Assembly (NCBI GenBank): GCA_052318935.1
Contig: JBQRKO010000020.1
Direction: 5' to 3' (one strand)
From: Niallia sp052318935
Lineage (GTDB): Bacteria > Bacillota > Bacilli > Bacillales > Cytobacillaceae
DNA length: 64,000 nt
A program made the position numbers and the translations under genes. The notes under the pieces are model-generated. The model ran no database searches. It saw nothing but the letters and a program-made list of their open reading frames with translations, and had not been told where the DNA came from. Positions 1-8,295 of this stretch are shown one piece after another. The stretch's first letter is position 1. Each line of letters begins with the position of its first letter.

Positions 1-90
1 CCCGCAGGCGCAAGCGCCGAGGAGGCTCATCGCACGCCCCACGGAAAGCGAGTATCCTGAAACGGAAAGCAAGCCCCTATTTGTAAGGAA
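1..90. repeat. Partial GC-rich palindromic core repeat at window edge
   Basis: The first bases contain CGCCGAGGAGGCTC and GGAAAGCGAGTATCC, which match the GC-rich core found in the class A to D elements elsewhere in the window. The left part lies outside the window, so class and ends cannot be judged. Confidence 0.6.
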
Positions 91-218
91 TAATGTTTGC
101 AAAAAAACACTCAAAAGGACTATTCAATCACCCTTTTCTAATTGCTCTAAACCAAGTTATGGAAATACATGAAAAGGAATTAATAACTGCGAAGTTTGAG
201 TTATTAATTTAACTTTTT

Positions 219-614
219 TCATATAAAAGATACCGAAGTAATCATAAAATAGATTAATCCATAAACCATTAATACAAGATATGTGCAAAAAAACAATAGA
301 AAATTGACTCTCCAAAAACCACGGAAAACTTTTTTATAGTTTATCTCTTGTTTTATTTTCCAATGTAAGATAACAAGGATGATGCCAATTAGTAAAATAG
401 TGATCATTATGTAAGATAAATAAGACTTCCCCCAGAGGGCTTCCATTAAAAAATGAACGGAAATTATAAAAAAGAACGTACTAACGTCTAATGCAAGATG
501 AACAGAAAACCGATGCTTTTTTGTCCATTGTTTGCACACAATGAATACAAAAAAATAACATACAATTGGAAACATGATAAAAAAGCTTAAAATAGATGTT
601 GCAAAGGAAATCAT
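219..614 (-). CDS. DUF3397 family integral membrane protein
   Basis: A 131-residue, very hydrophobic protein with about four predicted membrane segments (roughly residues 4-24, 42-60, 65-83 and 100-123). Residues KQWTKKHR between the first two segments suggest a cytoplasmic loop. Size, topology and position downstream of a panE-type reductase match the DUF3397 family of Bacillaceae; its function is not known to me. Its ATG overlaps the stop codon of the upstream panE gene (ATGA arrangement), so translation is probably coupled. Nothing in the sequence points to a substrate or enzymatic role. Confidence 0.75.
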   Translation of the reverse strand: MISFATSILSFFIMFPIVCYFFVFIVCKQWTKKHRFSVHLALDVSTFFFIISVHFLMEALWGKSYLSYIMITILLIGIILVILHWKIKQEINYKKVFRGFWRVNFLLFFCTYLVLMVYGLIYFMITSVSFI

Positions 615-1525
615 GCTCCTCTCCCCTCCTGTTCCTTCTCCTTTCCTTTTATCATAAAATAATACGTTTTTGTTAATAATGCATTTATATGATGGTTTTT
701 CGCTTCCTCCAATAAATATCCTAAAATACTATCAACCTCTGTTGGCCTTTTTTCCTCTAAATCTTTTAACATAGATGATTTATTGTTTGATGTTTGTTTG
801 ATGACTTCCAACACATAAGAAAAATACAACTCATTCTCCCGGCTGTTTAACTGCAGGATTTCTGCTATTTCTTCCATAAAATCCTTCATTAAACGAAAAT
901 AAAACGGATTTTCTGCTAGTTCCCCATTTTTAATTTGCAGGATGCTAGTTAGGGTATTAACAATACTATTAACGACTAGCTTTTTTTTCATCATGAACAA
1001 ATAGTCTCGCTCTTTTTTTATCATAAAAGCAGCATCGGACTTTTGCACTAATTCTGTTACAATAGGTTCTAATTGGGAATGCAACGGAGATAGCTTAATG
1101 GCACCTACACCTAAATGCTGCACAGTATTTTCATTTATTTTTACCGCTCCATGCTCTATTATCCCTACCATAAAATGATTAGTAGATAGCGTTTGCAATA
1201 CGTTTAAGTGACTCATCCCATTTTGCAAGAATAACATCCCATTTAACTGCTTAAGATTTTGTTTCACTTTTTCATAAATGGATTCTAGTTGGTATTGTTT
1301 AACTGTCACAATCGTTAAATCTTCAGTCCCTGTCCAATTTGAAAACAGTTCAGCATGCACACGAATATTTTCAGTAACCTTGTCTCGTTTATACGAAATT
1401 CCTTTTTGTTTTAATAGTTGCAGTTGATTCTCTGATCGTACATATACGGTTACATCATGGGCTTTTGTCAAAAAATAAGCACATAATAACCCTATTGCCC
1501 CACCACCAATAATTCCAATCTTCAT
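611..1525 (-). CDS. panE: 2-dehydropantoate 2-reductase (PanE/ApbA family, YlbQ-like)
   Basis: A 304-residue cytosolic NADPH-dependent oxidoreductase expected to reduce 2-dehydropantoate to pantoate in the pantothenate/CoA pathway. The N-terminus MKIGIIGGGAIGLLCAYFL is a Rossmann GxGxxG nucleotide-binding motif. A helical C-terminal half with a KKKLVVNSIVN stretch (around residues 184-195) fits the conserved catalytic Lys/Asn region. Length is normal for the family. The ATG at 1525 is preceded by AGAGGAG. Its stop overlaps the DUF3397 start. Because ApbA-family members can act on related ketoacids, the exact substrate is inferred from homology and from synteny with B. subtilis ylbQ. Confidence 0.85.
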   Translation of the reverse strand: MKIGIIGGGAIGLLCAYFLTKAHDVTVYVRSENQLQLLKQKGISYKRDKVTENIRVHAELFSNWTGTEDLTIVTVKQYQLESIYEKVKQNLKQLNGMLFLQNGMSHLNVLQTLSTNHFMVGIIEHGAVKINENTVQHLGVGAIKLSPLHSQLEPIVTELVQKSDAAFMIKKERDYLFMMKKKLVVNSIVNTLTSILQIKNGELAENPFYFRLMKDFMEEIAEILQLNSRENELYFSYVLEVIKQTSNNKSSMLKDLEEKRPTEVDSILGYLLEEAKNHHINALLTKTYYFMIKGKEKEQEGRGA

Positions 1526-1698
1526 AAGTGCTCCTCTTATTATAAATTTTTTCCTTATATATGATAGTAATATCTTATCATTAATTGTCGAAATTGTTTA
1601 TCATTAATATTCAAAAGGGCTACTTCCTACATAAAGGAAATAGTACACTAGCCTTTTATCAACAATTCATAAAAACAGACCCTATTTATCCTTAATGG

Positions 1699-1730
1699 GA
1701 AAAACTTCATTTTTGTCTATAAAAATGAAG
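1699..1730 (-). terminator. Rho-independent terminator (minus strand)
   Basis: CTTCATTTTT and AAAAATGAAG form a 10-bp stem with a 6-nt loop. On the minus strand the hairpin is followed by TTTTT. It probably ends the transcript of the RsfA-like gene upstream. Confidence 0.6.
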
Positions 1731-1921
1731 CCAAACTAACTTATTGGTGGGATTTTTCATGCGAATAAGTAAATATCGAGGAGATAAACGCGGAGATCAC
1801 AATATAGCACCTTTTCTTTACAAGTATATTGCTTTCAAAGCATGCAGAGAAGGAATCCGAAGAACAACCAACCTTTAGAGCGATTTCGTGATTCCTTCGT
1901 TTAATACAAAAAAAACAATTT

Positions 1922-2488
1922 CTAAACCTTTTGCTCTTTATCCTCATCCTTTAACACAACCATTTTTCTCGCTTTTTCCATTAGTTCCACTAATGCTTTA
2001 TACGCTTCCTCTATCCCTTTTAATTCGTTTTGCAGCTTTGTATTTTCTGCTGTTAATTTGATTACTTTTTCTTCTAATGCTATCGTTTTTTCTTTTGTTT
2101 CACTTTGATCGCCATTATGTTCTTCCCATTTCATTGCTTTCGTATATACTTCCTTTAAATATAAAAGGACTTCTTCAAAATTATTTGTTCCTTCTCTTTG
2201 TTGTACAGATATAGACGCCGTTAATTCTGTTTCAACTGCTTCTGCTAGAACACTTGTTTTTTTCAGTTGTTTTCGTTGTTTTTTTGCCAATTCAATTCCT
2301 GATTTATACTGTTTTCTAACAAAAGAATTCCAGCGAAATCCACATGCAGCACTCGTTCTAGATAGTAATTTCCCCACCTCTTCAAAAGCTTGAAGCTGGG
2401 TTCCGCCTTCTCTAATTAAGCGTAATACTACTTCTGCTAGCAGGATATCTTCATCTTTTGACCAGGCATCTTGTCTAGTTGTTGTCAT
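1922..2488 (-). CDS. RsfA-family transcriptional regulator (YlbO-like)
   Basis: A 188-residue protein starting MTTTRQDAW. Residues about 5-60 (WSKDEDILLAEVVL ... CGFRWNSFVRKQY) form a Myb/SANT-like helix-turn-helix as in the prespore regulator RsfA and its paralogue YlbO. Residues 115-175 form a long coiled coil (EEKVIKLTAENTKLQNELKG). RsfA modulates sigma-F-dependent genes in the forespore; the paralogue's targets are not visible here. The ATG at 2488 is chosen over an upstream in-frame TTG because AGGAGG lies 9 nt before the ATG and only 3 nt before the TTG. Likely monocistronic, ending at the hairpin near 1700-1730. Confidence 0.8.
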   Translation of the reverse strand: MTTTRQDAWSKDEDILLAEVVLRLIREGGTQLQAFEEVGKLLSRTSAACGFRWNSFVRKQYKSGIELAKKQRKQLKKTSVLAEAVETELTASISVQQREGTNNFEEVLLYLKEVYTKAMKWEEHNGDQSETKEKTIALEEKVIKLTAENTKLQNELKGIEEAYKALVELMEKARKMVVLKDEDKEQKV

Positions 2489-2622
2489 CAGCAATTACCT
2501 CCTAGTGTTTTTTATTCATACATATGCATCTACTAGAAAAGATAGACTGATATCATGCCGGATTCTTGAAAAAAAAACATATTAACTATATGTAAAAAAA
2601 ACTAGCTTTTATTTATATACAC

Positions 2623-3081
2623 TTATTTTATCAGATAGGAAAGTTCTTCCTCTGAAATGACTTGTATACCGTTTTGTCGTAGTAAAGCAGTCGTAACACC
2701 CATTCCTTTTATTTTTCTTCCTTTAAAATCACCATTGTAAATAAAAGCACTTCCACATGATGGGCTATTTTCTTTTAAAACGACGATGGAAGCCCCGAGT
2801 TCTTTGACTATTTTCAGCGTTTTATACGCTCCATCTATATAAGTTTCTGTTACATCTGCCCCACTTAACTCAAGTACTTTCGCTTTTCCCGCTAACACGT
2901 CCGCTCCATCTCCCCCTACTATTTCAGCAGGTTCTCTTGGAGTATTAAACCCTCCAAGCAATTCAGGACAAACTGCTATCGCCTTTTTTTCATTAATTAG
3001 CTGCTGTACTTTATGATGCAAGCTATGTGTGCCATTATACCGAACCATTAAACCTGCTAAACAAGAACTGACGACAATCAC
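2623..3081 (-). CDS. DUF523 family protein
   Basis: A 152-residue protein with the family's VVSSCLAGLMVRYNGT N-terminus, an AVCPELLGGFNTPREPAEI motif, and KENSPSCGS followed by GMGVTTALL. The conserved Cys residues (SSCL, VCPE, SPSCG) suggest metal or cluster binding; the biochemical function is unknown to me. The start is taken as GTG at 3081, preceded by GGGGGAG at about 5-nt spacing. The upstream extension lacks a ribosome site and resembles untranslated sequence. It is followed upstream on the same strand by rpmF, with a gap of about 70 bp. Confidence 0.8.
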   Translation of the reverse strand: MIVVSSCLAGLMVRYNGTHSLHHKVQQLINEKKAIAVCPELLGGFNTPREPAEIVGGDGADVLAGKAKVLELSGADVTETYIDGAYKTLKIVKELGASIVVLKENSPSCGSAFIYNGDFKGRKIKGMGVTTALLRQNGIQVISEEELSYLIK

Positions 3082-3153
3082 GTAATCTCCCCCTTTTTTA
3101 AACGAAAAAAAGCACAGGAGCAAAAGTCCATGTGCTTTTCATCGAAAAGATAA

Positions 3154-3327
3154 TTAGTTGCTAACAACTTCTTTACCTTTGTATGTTCCGCAAGCGCTGC
3201 AAACGCGGTGAGCAAGTTTCATTTCACCACAGTTAGGGCATTCTACCATACCAGGCACTTGTAATTTAAAATGTGTACGACGTTTTCTTTTCGCAGTTTT
3301 AGATGTTCTTCTAAAAGGTACAGCCAT
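3154..3327 (-). CDS. rpmF: 50S ribosomal protein L32
   Basis: 57 residues starting MAVPFRRTSKTAKRKRRTHF, the hallmark L32 N-terminus. CPNCGEMKLAHRVCSACG follows, so the four-cysteine zinc ribbon is intact (the C+ form of L32). Start ATG at 3327 is preceded by AAGGAGGTGG. It lies just downstream of the DUF177/YceD gene on the same strand, the conserved yceD-rpmF pair, so cotranscription is likely. Confidence 0.97.
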   Translation of the reverse strand: MAVPFRRTSKTAKRKRRTHFKLQVPGMVECPNCGEMKLAHRVCSACGTYKGKEVVSN

Positions 3328-3426
3328 TCTTCCCACCTCCTTAAAGAGTATTAAGAAAGTAATGAGAGCAGAAAATTCTATTCTCAAATGTTTCTTTTGT
3401 CTGCCGACGATTAATCGGGCATTCGT

Positions 3427-3936
3427 TTACTTGTTTTCAAAAAACTTAGCAAGCCCAGCAAGACGAGGATCAACTTTGTCCCGTTTCTCTTGCTCTTGGA
3501 TAACTTCCCAATCTTTACCCGATTGAGGAGCACCCTCTTCTTTGCTATCTTCACAGAAAACTTGCATAGGCACTTCAAGTAAAAGAATTTCTTGAATGAC
3601 TGGCATTAAGTCAATCACATCTCCATTTACTTGATGAACTTCCTCTTCATCTGTTTCGTAATCGGAAACCTTCAAGAGAAAAGTTTCTGTTGTTTCAACA
3701 TTAATTGGATAATCCACGTCTACTAAAGTACGAGAGCAAGGCAATACGAGAGACCCTTCAATTTTCAAATGAAAAGTCACCTTTGTTGAATCAATATCTG
3801 TTCGACCAATAATATGCATCGGTGATACATGTCTGATAGTCGGATCAACTGTTTTGATCTCATCTACATTTATTGTTTCATCAATCGGCAATTCCTTACT
3901 TCGATATTTTTGTAACTGGCTTAACGTCCATTTCAT
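3427..3936 (-). CDS. YceD/DUF177 family protein (YlbN-like)
   Basis: A 169-residue acidic cytosolic protein beginning MKWTLSQLQKYRSKELP. The central LEGSLVLPCSRTLVDVDYPI-type segment (residues 85-107) with a Cys and an ETFLL stretch is typical of the DUF177 family. Members are linked to 23S rRNA accumulation in other bacteria and plants; I infer a related role. It ends KVDPRLAGLAKFFENK, the usual conserved tail. ATG 3936 is chosen because GGGGTGA precedes it at suitable spacing. The next gene on the strand is rpmF, the usual partner. Confidence 0.87.
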   Translation of the reverse strand: MKWTLSQLQKYRSKELPIDETINVDEIKTVDPTIRHVSPMHIIGRTDIDSTKVTFHLKIEGSLVLPCSRTLVDVDYPINVETTETFLLKVSDYETDEEEVHQVNGDVIDLMPVIQEILLLEVPMQVFCEDSKEEGAPQSGKDWEVIQEQEKRDKVDPRLAGLAKFFENK

Positions 3937-4253
3937 ATATATCACCCCAAGGCAACAAAGGTAATTATAGCTTTCATATAATTATTTGTCAATATTTTTT
4001 CTTTACAGTGTTTAGGAAGTATCTAAAAAGGATTTCTTATCTATTTTACTCTAATACATAAGAATTGCAACCACTGTGCTTTGTACTTGCATTTAGCAGG
4101 GAAAAGCCCAATGGTCAAAGTCACTCTATCTTCTTCTAGCTTCTTATTCGTACTTATTGTATTCTTTTTTAAGTAGGATTTAGTTCTATTATTTATTTTA
4201 ATTCCGTTCCTAATACGAACATTTTTTTAGGACAACAGAAAAGGAGAATTTAC
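3937..4253. other. Divergent intergenic region, no gene seen
   Basis: A 317-bp AT-rich gap between yceD and tmcAL, which point away from each other, so it must hold both promoters. No conserved repeat or convincing small ORF was found; an open frame across 3873-4061 mostly overlaps yceD antisense and lacks a ribosome site. Confidence 0.5.
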
Positions 4254-5468
4254 ATGAAGGCTGTTGGCGTTATCGTTGAATACAACCCTTTTCATAATGG
4301 TCATTACTATCATATCCAAAAAGCAAAAGAACAAACAGAAGCAGACATTGTCATTGCCATTATGAGTGGTCCATTTTTGCAAAGAGGAGAACCTGCGATT
4401 GTATCAAAATGGCATCGAGCAGATATGGCATTAATAAATGGCGTCGACATCGTGCTTGAACTTCCTTATGTTTTTGCTACACAACATGCAGAATTATTTG
4501 CAAAAGGAGCTGTATCCTTATTGCATAGTATAAAATGTGATTATTTATGCTTTGGCAGTGAAGCAGGGAATATACAAGCATTTATTAATACATATTCATT
4601 AATCCATGAAAAAAAAGCAGAGTATAACGAACTTCTTTTAACATATCTAAAAAAAGGAAACAGCTACCCAAAAGCTGCTTCTCTTTCTTTTCAATCGCTA
4701 GTAAAAAAAGACAAGAACGAATACTTAGATTTAACACAACCGAATAATATATTAGGTTATCAATATGTGAAAGCTGTGCTCTCTAAGTCTATTCCTATGC
4801 AGTTACATACAATCGCTCGTACTCAAGCTAGTTATCATGATCAGCACTTTCGTTCCGACCATATTGCAAGTGCGACAAGTATTCGCAACGAACTACTCCA
4901 TAACAATCGTAATTTGGATAATATTCTTCCTTTTGTACCAGCAGAAACTGCCAACTTGTTAACAGACTATCAATTGGAATTTGGCAGCTTTCATCATTGG
5001 GAAAATTATTGGAGCCATTTAAAGTATCGTTTATTGTCCATTTCCAAAGAAGATTTATCAGAAATATATGAAGTCGAGGAAGGCTTAGAAAATAGGCTGC
5101 TAACTTCTGTCAAAAAAGCGGAATCGTTTAATCAGTTTTTGACAGCTGTAAAAACAAAACGATATACGTGGACAAGACTTCAACGAGTTTGTTTGCATAT
5201 TTTAACGAATACAAAAAAAAGCGACATGCCAAAAGATCCTGAACCTACTTATCTTCGCTTATTAGGAAGTTCAAAGGCTGGCAGATCTTATTTAAACGAA
5301 AAGAAAAAAGAATTGCTTTTACCCCTTGTCAGCAAGCTGTCTGCTTTTCACAACAAGCAGATTGCATTGGATACAAAAGCATCCTCTATTTATTCCCTTG
5401 GCGTGCCATTGTCGTATCAGCAAAAGTTAGATCAACTAGAATATAGTCAACCACCTATCATAAAGTGA
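4254..5468 (+). CDS. tmcAL: tRNA(Met) cytidine acetate ligase (YlbM)
   Basis: A 404-residue cytosolic enzyme. TmcAL uses ATP and acetate to form N4-acetylcytidine at position 34 of elongator tRNA-Met. The N-terminus MKAVGVIVEYNPFHNGHYYH contains the HxGH-type nucleotidyltransferase motif (FHNGH). SGPFLQRGEPAIVSKWHRA and LELPYVFATQHAE follow, both conserved in YlbM proteins, and SATSIRNELL (about residue 206) is a second nucleotide-binding signature. Length matches the family. ATG 4254 is preceded by AAAAGGAGAA. It stands alone, followed by a strong terminator at 5511-5544, and diverges from yceD. Confidence 0.93.
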   Translation: MKAVGVIVEYNPFHNGHYYHIQKAKEQTEADIVIAIMSGPFLQRGEPAIVSKWHRADMALINGVDIVLELPYVFATQHAELFAKGAVSLLHSIKCDYLCFGSEAGNIQAFINTYSLIHEKKAEYNELLLTYLKKGNSYPKAASLSFQSLVKKDKNEYLDLTQPNNILGYQYVKAVLSKSIPMQLHTIARTQASYHDQHFRSDHIASATSIRNELLHNNRNLDNILPFVPAETANLLTDYQLEFGSFHHWENYWSHLKYRLLSISKEDLSEIYEVEEGLENRLLTSVKKAESFNQFLTAVKTKRYTWTRLQRVCLHILTNTKKSDMPKDPEPTYLRLLGSSKAGRSYLNEKKKELLLPLVSKLSAFHNKQIALDTKASSIYSLGVPLSYQQKLDQLEYSQPPIIK

Positions 5469-5509
5469 ATCGAATCTTTCATTAGATAGGCTCTTTCCCC
5501 ATTGATGGT

Positions 5510-5544
5510 TCCACCTAAAAACTTTGTTTAGGTGGATTTTTTTT
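5510..5544 (+). terminator. Rho-independent terminator after tmcAL
   Basis: CCACCTAAA and TTTAGGTGG form a 9-bp stem followed by eight T residues on the plus strand. The stop codon of the convergent ylbK gene lies inside the stem. Confidence 0.85.
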
Positions 5545-6327
5545 ATTGTTTTTTTCCCATGTACTAATTAATTTCTTAATATCCTGCAGTTGTTTAATTG
5601 TTTCTTTTTCCCCTAATGCAATTATCTTTTCTAAATTGGTAAATGCCTTGCTATTATACATTTCTACATGCGGCCTAATCATAAAGTCACTGGCAACTTC
5701 CCTGTTGTTTACCAACTCCATTTGCATAATATCAAGGCTTCTCATAATAACGTCATAGATTGAAGTGATTTCTGTTGTTATTTTTACATTGGCAACATCT
5801 ACTGCAATAATCAGATCTGCACCCATTTCCTTTACAACCGAAACCGGTATTCGATCAATAACCCCTCCATCTACAAGTAAACGTCCATCGATTTTTTCTG
5901 GAACAAATATCCCAGGAATGGAAATACTGGCACGAACAGCTTCAGCTATTGGACCATTTGTAAAAACCACTTTTTCTCCTGATAATAAATCCGCAGCCAC
6001 TATAGCCACTGGTATGTCTAATTCTTCGATATTTTTTCCAAACGTAAATAAGCGAATTAGTTCTTTTACTTTATTCCCAGCAATAAACCCCATTCTAGGA
6101 ACAGTAAAATCTAAAAAATATTTTCGTTTAAAAAACTTCGATAAATCATATAGCCGTTCTACATCTAATCCAGCGCCGTAAAGACTAGCAACTATTGCCC
6201 CTATACTGCTTCCAGCGATAAAATCAATCGGAATATTTTCTTCTCTTAACACCTTTATTACACCAATATGGGCAAATCCTCTTGCTCCACCTGAACCTAA
6301 TGCCAATCCAATCCTTGGAGGCTGCAT
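5515..6327 (-). CDS. ylbK: Patatin-like phospholipase family protein (YlbK)
   Basis: A 270-residue putative serine lipid hydrolase. It has the oxyanion loop LALGSGGARGFAHIGVI (residues 9-25), the nucleophile elbow GSSIGAIVASLYG (GxSxG, around residue 40) and the catalytic aspartate motif LLVDGGVIDRIPV (DGG, about residue 150). These give the complete Ser/Asp dyad of bacterial patatin/NTE proteins. No signal peptide, so it is probably cytosolic or membrane-associated. ATG 6327 is preceded by GGAGGG. In B. subtilis ylbL, a PDZ-Lon-type protease gene, sits between ylbK and ylbM; here the two are only about 46 bp apart and ylbL is missing. Confidence 0.88.
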   Translation of the reverse strand: MQPPRIGLALGSGGARGFAHIGVIKVLREENIPIDFIAGSSIGAIVASLYGAGLDVERLYDLSKFFKRKYFLDFTVPRMGFIAGNKVKELIRLFTFGKNIEELDIPVAIVAADLLSGEKVVFTNGPIAEAVRASISIPGIFVPEKIDGRLLVDGGVIDRIPVSVVKEMGADLIIAVDVANVKITTEITSIYDVIMRSLDIMQMELVNNREVASDFMIRPHVEMYNSKAFTNLEKIIALGEKETIKQLQDIKKLISTWEKNNKKNPPKQSF

Positions 6328-6356
6328 TACGTTAACCCTCCATTCCCTTTATTTAT

Positions 6357-6816
6357 GGCTCTGTTAAAATTGCCTGTTTATTTCCGGTTCGGGAGCCTCC
6401 TCGGCGCTGTGCGGAGGTCACTGAAAAAGTGGATGCTATGAAATATAGATAGGGAAAATCAAGTATTTAGAGGTTTTCGTTCGGTTTTCCGAGGCTTACC
6501 ACACGCTTTCCGCGGGGCGAGCGCCGAGCCTCCTCGTCGCTTTGCTCCTGTGGGGTCTCGTCTTTCTCGCTAATCCCGCAGGAGTCGTGCGGACGCCTCT
6601 CCTAACCAACATGATGGTCGTTTTCAAACTCCCTATACCATTTTTATCCTACTAAATATAAGGGTTTTACCTATAATTTATATAATAAAACACTTCTTCA
6701 GTGGCTTCGCTGTGCGCCTGTGGGGTCTCCCTTTGACTCGCTTTTCCCGCAGGAGTCTCACGCCTACCGCTCCAATCAACAAAGTATCAAAATTAACAAT
6801 TAGCTTTAACACAGCC
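6357..6816. mobile_element. Class C MITE with nested class B element
   Basis: Starts GGCTCTGTTAAA and ends TTTAACACAGCC, an imperfect terminal inverted repeat. It is flanked by a perfect 8-bp duplication TTATTTAT at 6349-6356 and 6817-6824. The interior has GC-rich core halves split by a 294-bp insertion (6414-6707). No transposase ORF. The ends resemble those of IS6-like elements, but no parent is present in the window, so the family assignment is inference. Confidence 0.82.
6414..6707. mobile_element. Class B element nested in class C MITE
   Basis: Begins GAGGTCACTGAAAAAGTG and ends CACTTCTTCAGTGG, an inverted repeat pair. The 9-mer CGCTGTGCG of the host element is repeated on both sides (6405-6413 and 6708-6716), consistent with target duplication. 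It carries its own full GC-rich core. It is about 80% similar by eye over its length to the copy at 11281-11569. Confidence 0.75.
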
Positions 6817-6957
6817 TTATTTATAGAAGTTGTTTGAACACTCACTCATATAATCTTATGGTCTTTTTTTTCATGTTATGAGTATATTGAATGATAAGGG
6901 GCTAATGTAGGACGAGATAGTCGATCCCATAATGTCTGATTTGTAGGAGTTTATTTT

Positions 6958-6989
6958 ATATTTACTTTTCTTTTAACTAATCATACTTT
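6958..6989 (+). promoter_or_regulatory. Candidate sigma-E-like promoter of ylbJ
   Basis: ATATTTA (6958-6964) and CATACTTT (6982-6989) resemble sigma-E -35 and -10 elements, upstream of the AAAGGAGGGG ribosome site. The 17-nt gap is slightly long. ylbJ belongs to the mother-cell regulon in B. subtilis, which supports this, but the assignment is tentative. Confidence 0.3.
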
Positions 6990-7015
6990 TTCCATCTAAA
7001 AGGAGGGGTCATTTT

Positions 7016-8230
7016 TTGAATGGTTCGAAGGTAAAAACCGTTATATTAGCATTATCCGCATCTCTCCTAGCTTTAGCATTAATCTCCTTTCCTGCTGTTG
7101 CTGTAGATGCATCCAAAAACGGTCTCAATACTTGGTGGACGATTGTCTTTCCATCCTTGCTTCCTTTTTTAATCTTATCCGAAGTATTAATTGGCTTTGG
7201 AGTTGTACGTTTTATAGGGGTTTTATTAGAACCTGTTATGCGTCCGCTTTTTAGAGTTCCTGGTGTAGGCGGCTTTGTGTGGGCAATGGGAATGGTATCT
7301 GGTTTTCCAACAGGAGCAAAATTAACCGCTCGTCTTCGCGAAGAAAAGCAATTAACTAAAATTGAAGCGGAAAGACTTGTATCTTTTTCTAATGCTTCTA
7401 ACCCTATGTTTATTATTGGAGCTGTTTCCGCTTCTTTTTTTCACAATCCAAAATTAGGACTTTTATTAGCATTTTCTCATTATTTAGGAAATTTTACGGT
7501 TGGAGTATGCATGCGATTCTACGGGAGAAACGAGCAGCAAAACAAACACGACCGAAAGATAAGGAGACCTTCTATCAGAAAAGCTTTTCAAGAGCTCCAT
7601 GAAACGAGAATAAAAGATAAACGCCCTCTTGGGAAACTTCTTGGTGATGCTGTTGCCTCTTCCATTCAGTCTTTGTTAATGGTCGGAGGATTTATCATTC
7701 TTTTTTCAGTTATTAATCGGCTTCTGTTTCATTTACACATTACATCTTTTTTAGGAAAATTTATCACGATGATTTTGCATGTATTTCGTTTTTCCACTGA
7801 TTTAAGCATTCCTTTAATAGCGGGTATTTTCGAAATCACACTTGGCAGCAAGTTAACAAGTGATGTAGAAACAGCAGCATTTATGCATCAAGCCATCTTA
7901 ACCAGCTTTATTTTAGGGTTTAGCGGTTTTAGTGTACAAGCACAAGTCGCAAGCATATTAGCTCAAACAGATATTCGTTTTCAACCTTTTTTCTTTGCAA
8001 GAATTTTACAAGCAAGTTTTGCAAGTTTTTATACATTTATAAGTTGGAATTTTTTCACCACTCATTTCTTATCAAAGGAAAATCCCACGATTGCAATTCC
8101 TGGTTATATAAAAGGAACTTGGGTAGAAGAAACTTTTGCTAAAATTACAGATGCTGGTCCCATTATCACCATTTTCTGTTTAAGCATTTATGTGTTAATT
8201 CTTCTTAGTAGATTACCAAGAAGAGCTTAA
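7016..8230 (+). CDS. ylbJ: Sporulation integral membrane protein YlbJ
   Basis: A 404-residue polytopic membrane protein with about eight hydrophobic segments and two nucleoside-transporter-gate-like halves. Typical elements are NTWWTIVFPSLLPFLILSE, GFPTGAKLTARLREEKQLT and SNASNPMFIIGAVS, which identify YlbJ. In B. subtilis YlbJ is made in the mother cell and is needed for a normal heat-resistant spore; the substrate is unknown. The start is TTG 7016, since AAAGGAGGGG precedes it at ideal distance and no ATG exists in frame nearby. A class C/B repeat lies upstream and an IS-derived element downstream, so the gene stands alone. Confidence 0.9.
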   Translation: MNGSKVKTVILALSASLLALALISFPAVAVDASKNGLNTWWTIVFPSLLPFLILSEVLIGFGVVRFIGVLLEPVMRPLFRVPGVGGFVWAMGMVSGFPTGAKLTARLREEKQLTKIEAERLVSFSNASNPMFIIGAVSASFFHNPKLGLLLAFSHYLGNFTVGVCMRFYGRNEQQNKHDRKIRRPSIRKAFQELHETRIKDKRPLGKLLGDAVASSIQSLLMVGGFIILFSVINRLLFHLHITSFLGKFITMILHVFRFSTDLSIPLIAGIFEITLGSKLTSDVETAAFMHQAILTSFILGFSGFSVQAQVASILAQTDIRFQPFFFARILQASFASFYTFISWNFFTTHFLSKENPTIAIPGYIKGTWVEETFAKITDAGPIITIFCLSIYVLILLSRLPRRA

Positions 8231-8261
8231 GTTCTTTGACTCCACGATCTAACTAAGAAAA

Positions 8262-8295
8262 GGCAGATTCTAACCTAATAAAGGGGGGGAAGCGG
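8262..8295 (+). repeat. Class E repeat, left part (interrupted by class D element)
   Basis: GGCAGATTCTAACCTAATAA recurs near 14463 and, inverted, near 26785. Its continuation after the class D insertion (9167-9229, CATTAAAATTGG ... CTTTTCCATAGAAA) also matches the sequence to the right of the 26.4-kb element. The repeat was present before the insertion. Confidence 0.55.

Noticed and set aside
1760..1879. 39-codon plus-strand ORF starting MRISKYRGDKRGDHN
   Set aside because: GGTGGGA precedes it, but no recognised family and the frame lies opposite a likely 3' UTR. Too weak to list.
1741..1947. 68-codon minus-strand ORF after the RsfA-like gene
   Set aside because: Its start overlaps the 3' end of the regulator gene out of frame and no ribosome site or family resemblance was seen.
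3873..4061. 62-codon ORF in the yceD/tmcAL gap
   Set aside because: Largely antisense to yceD; no ribosome site.
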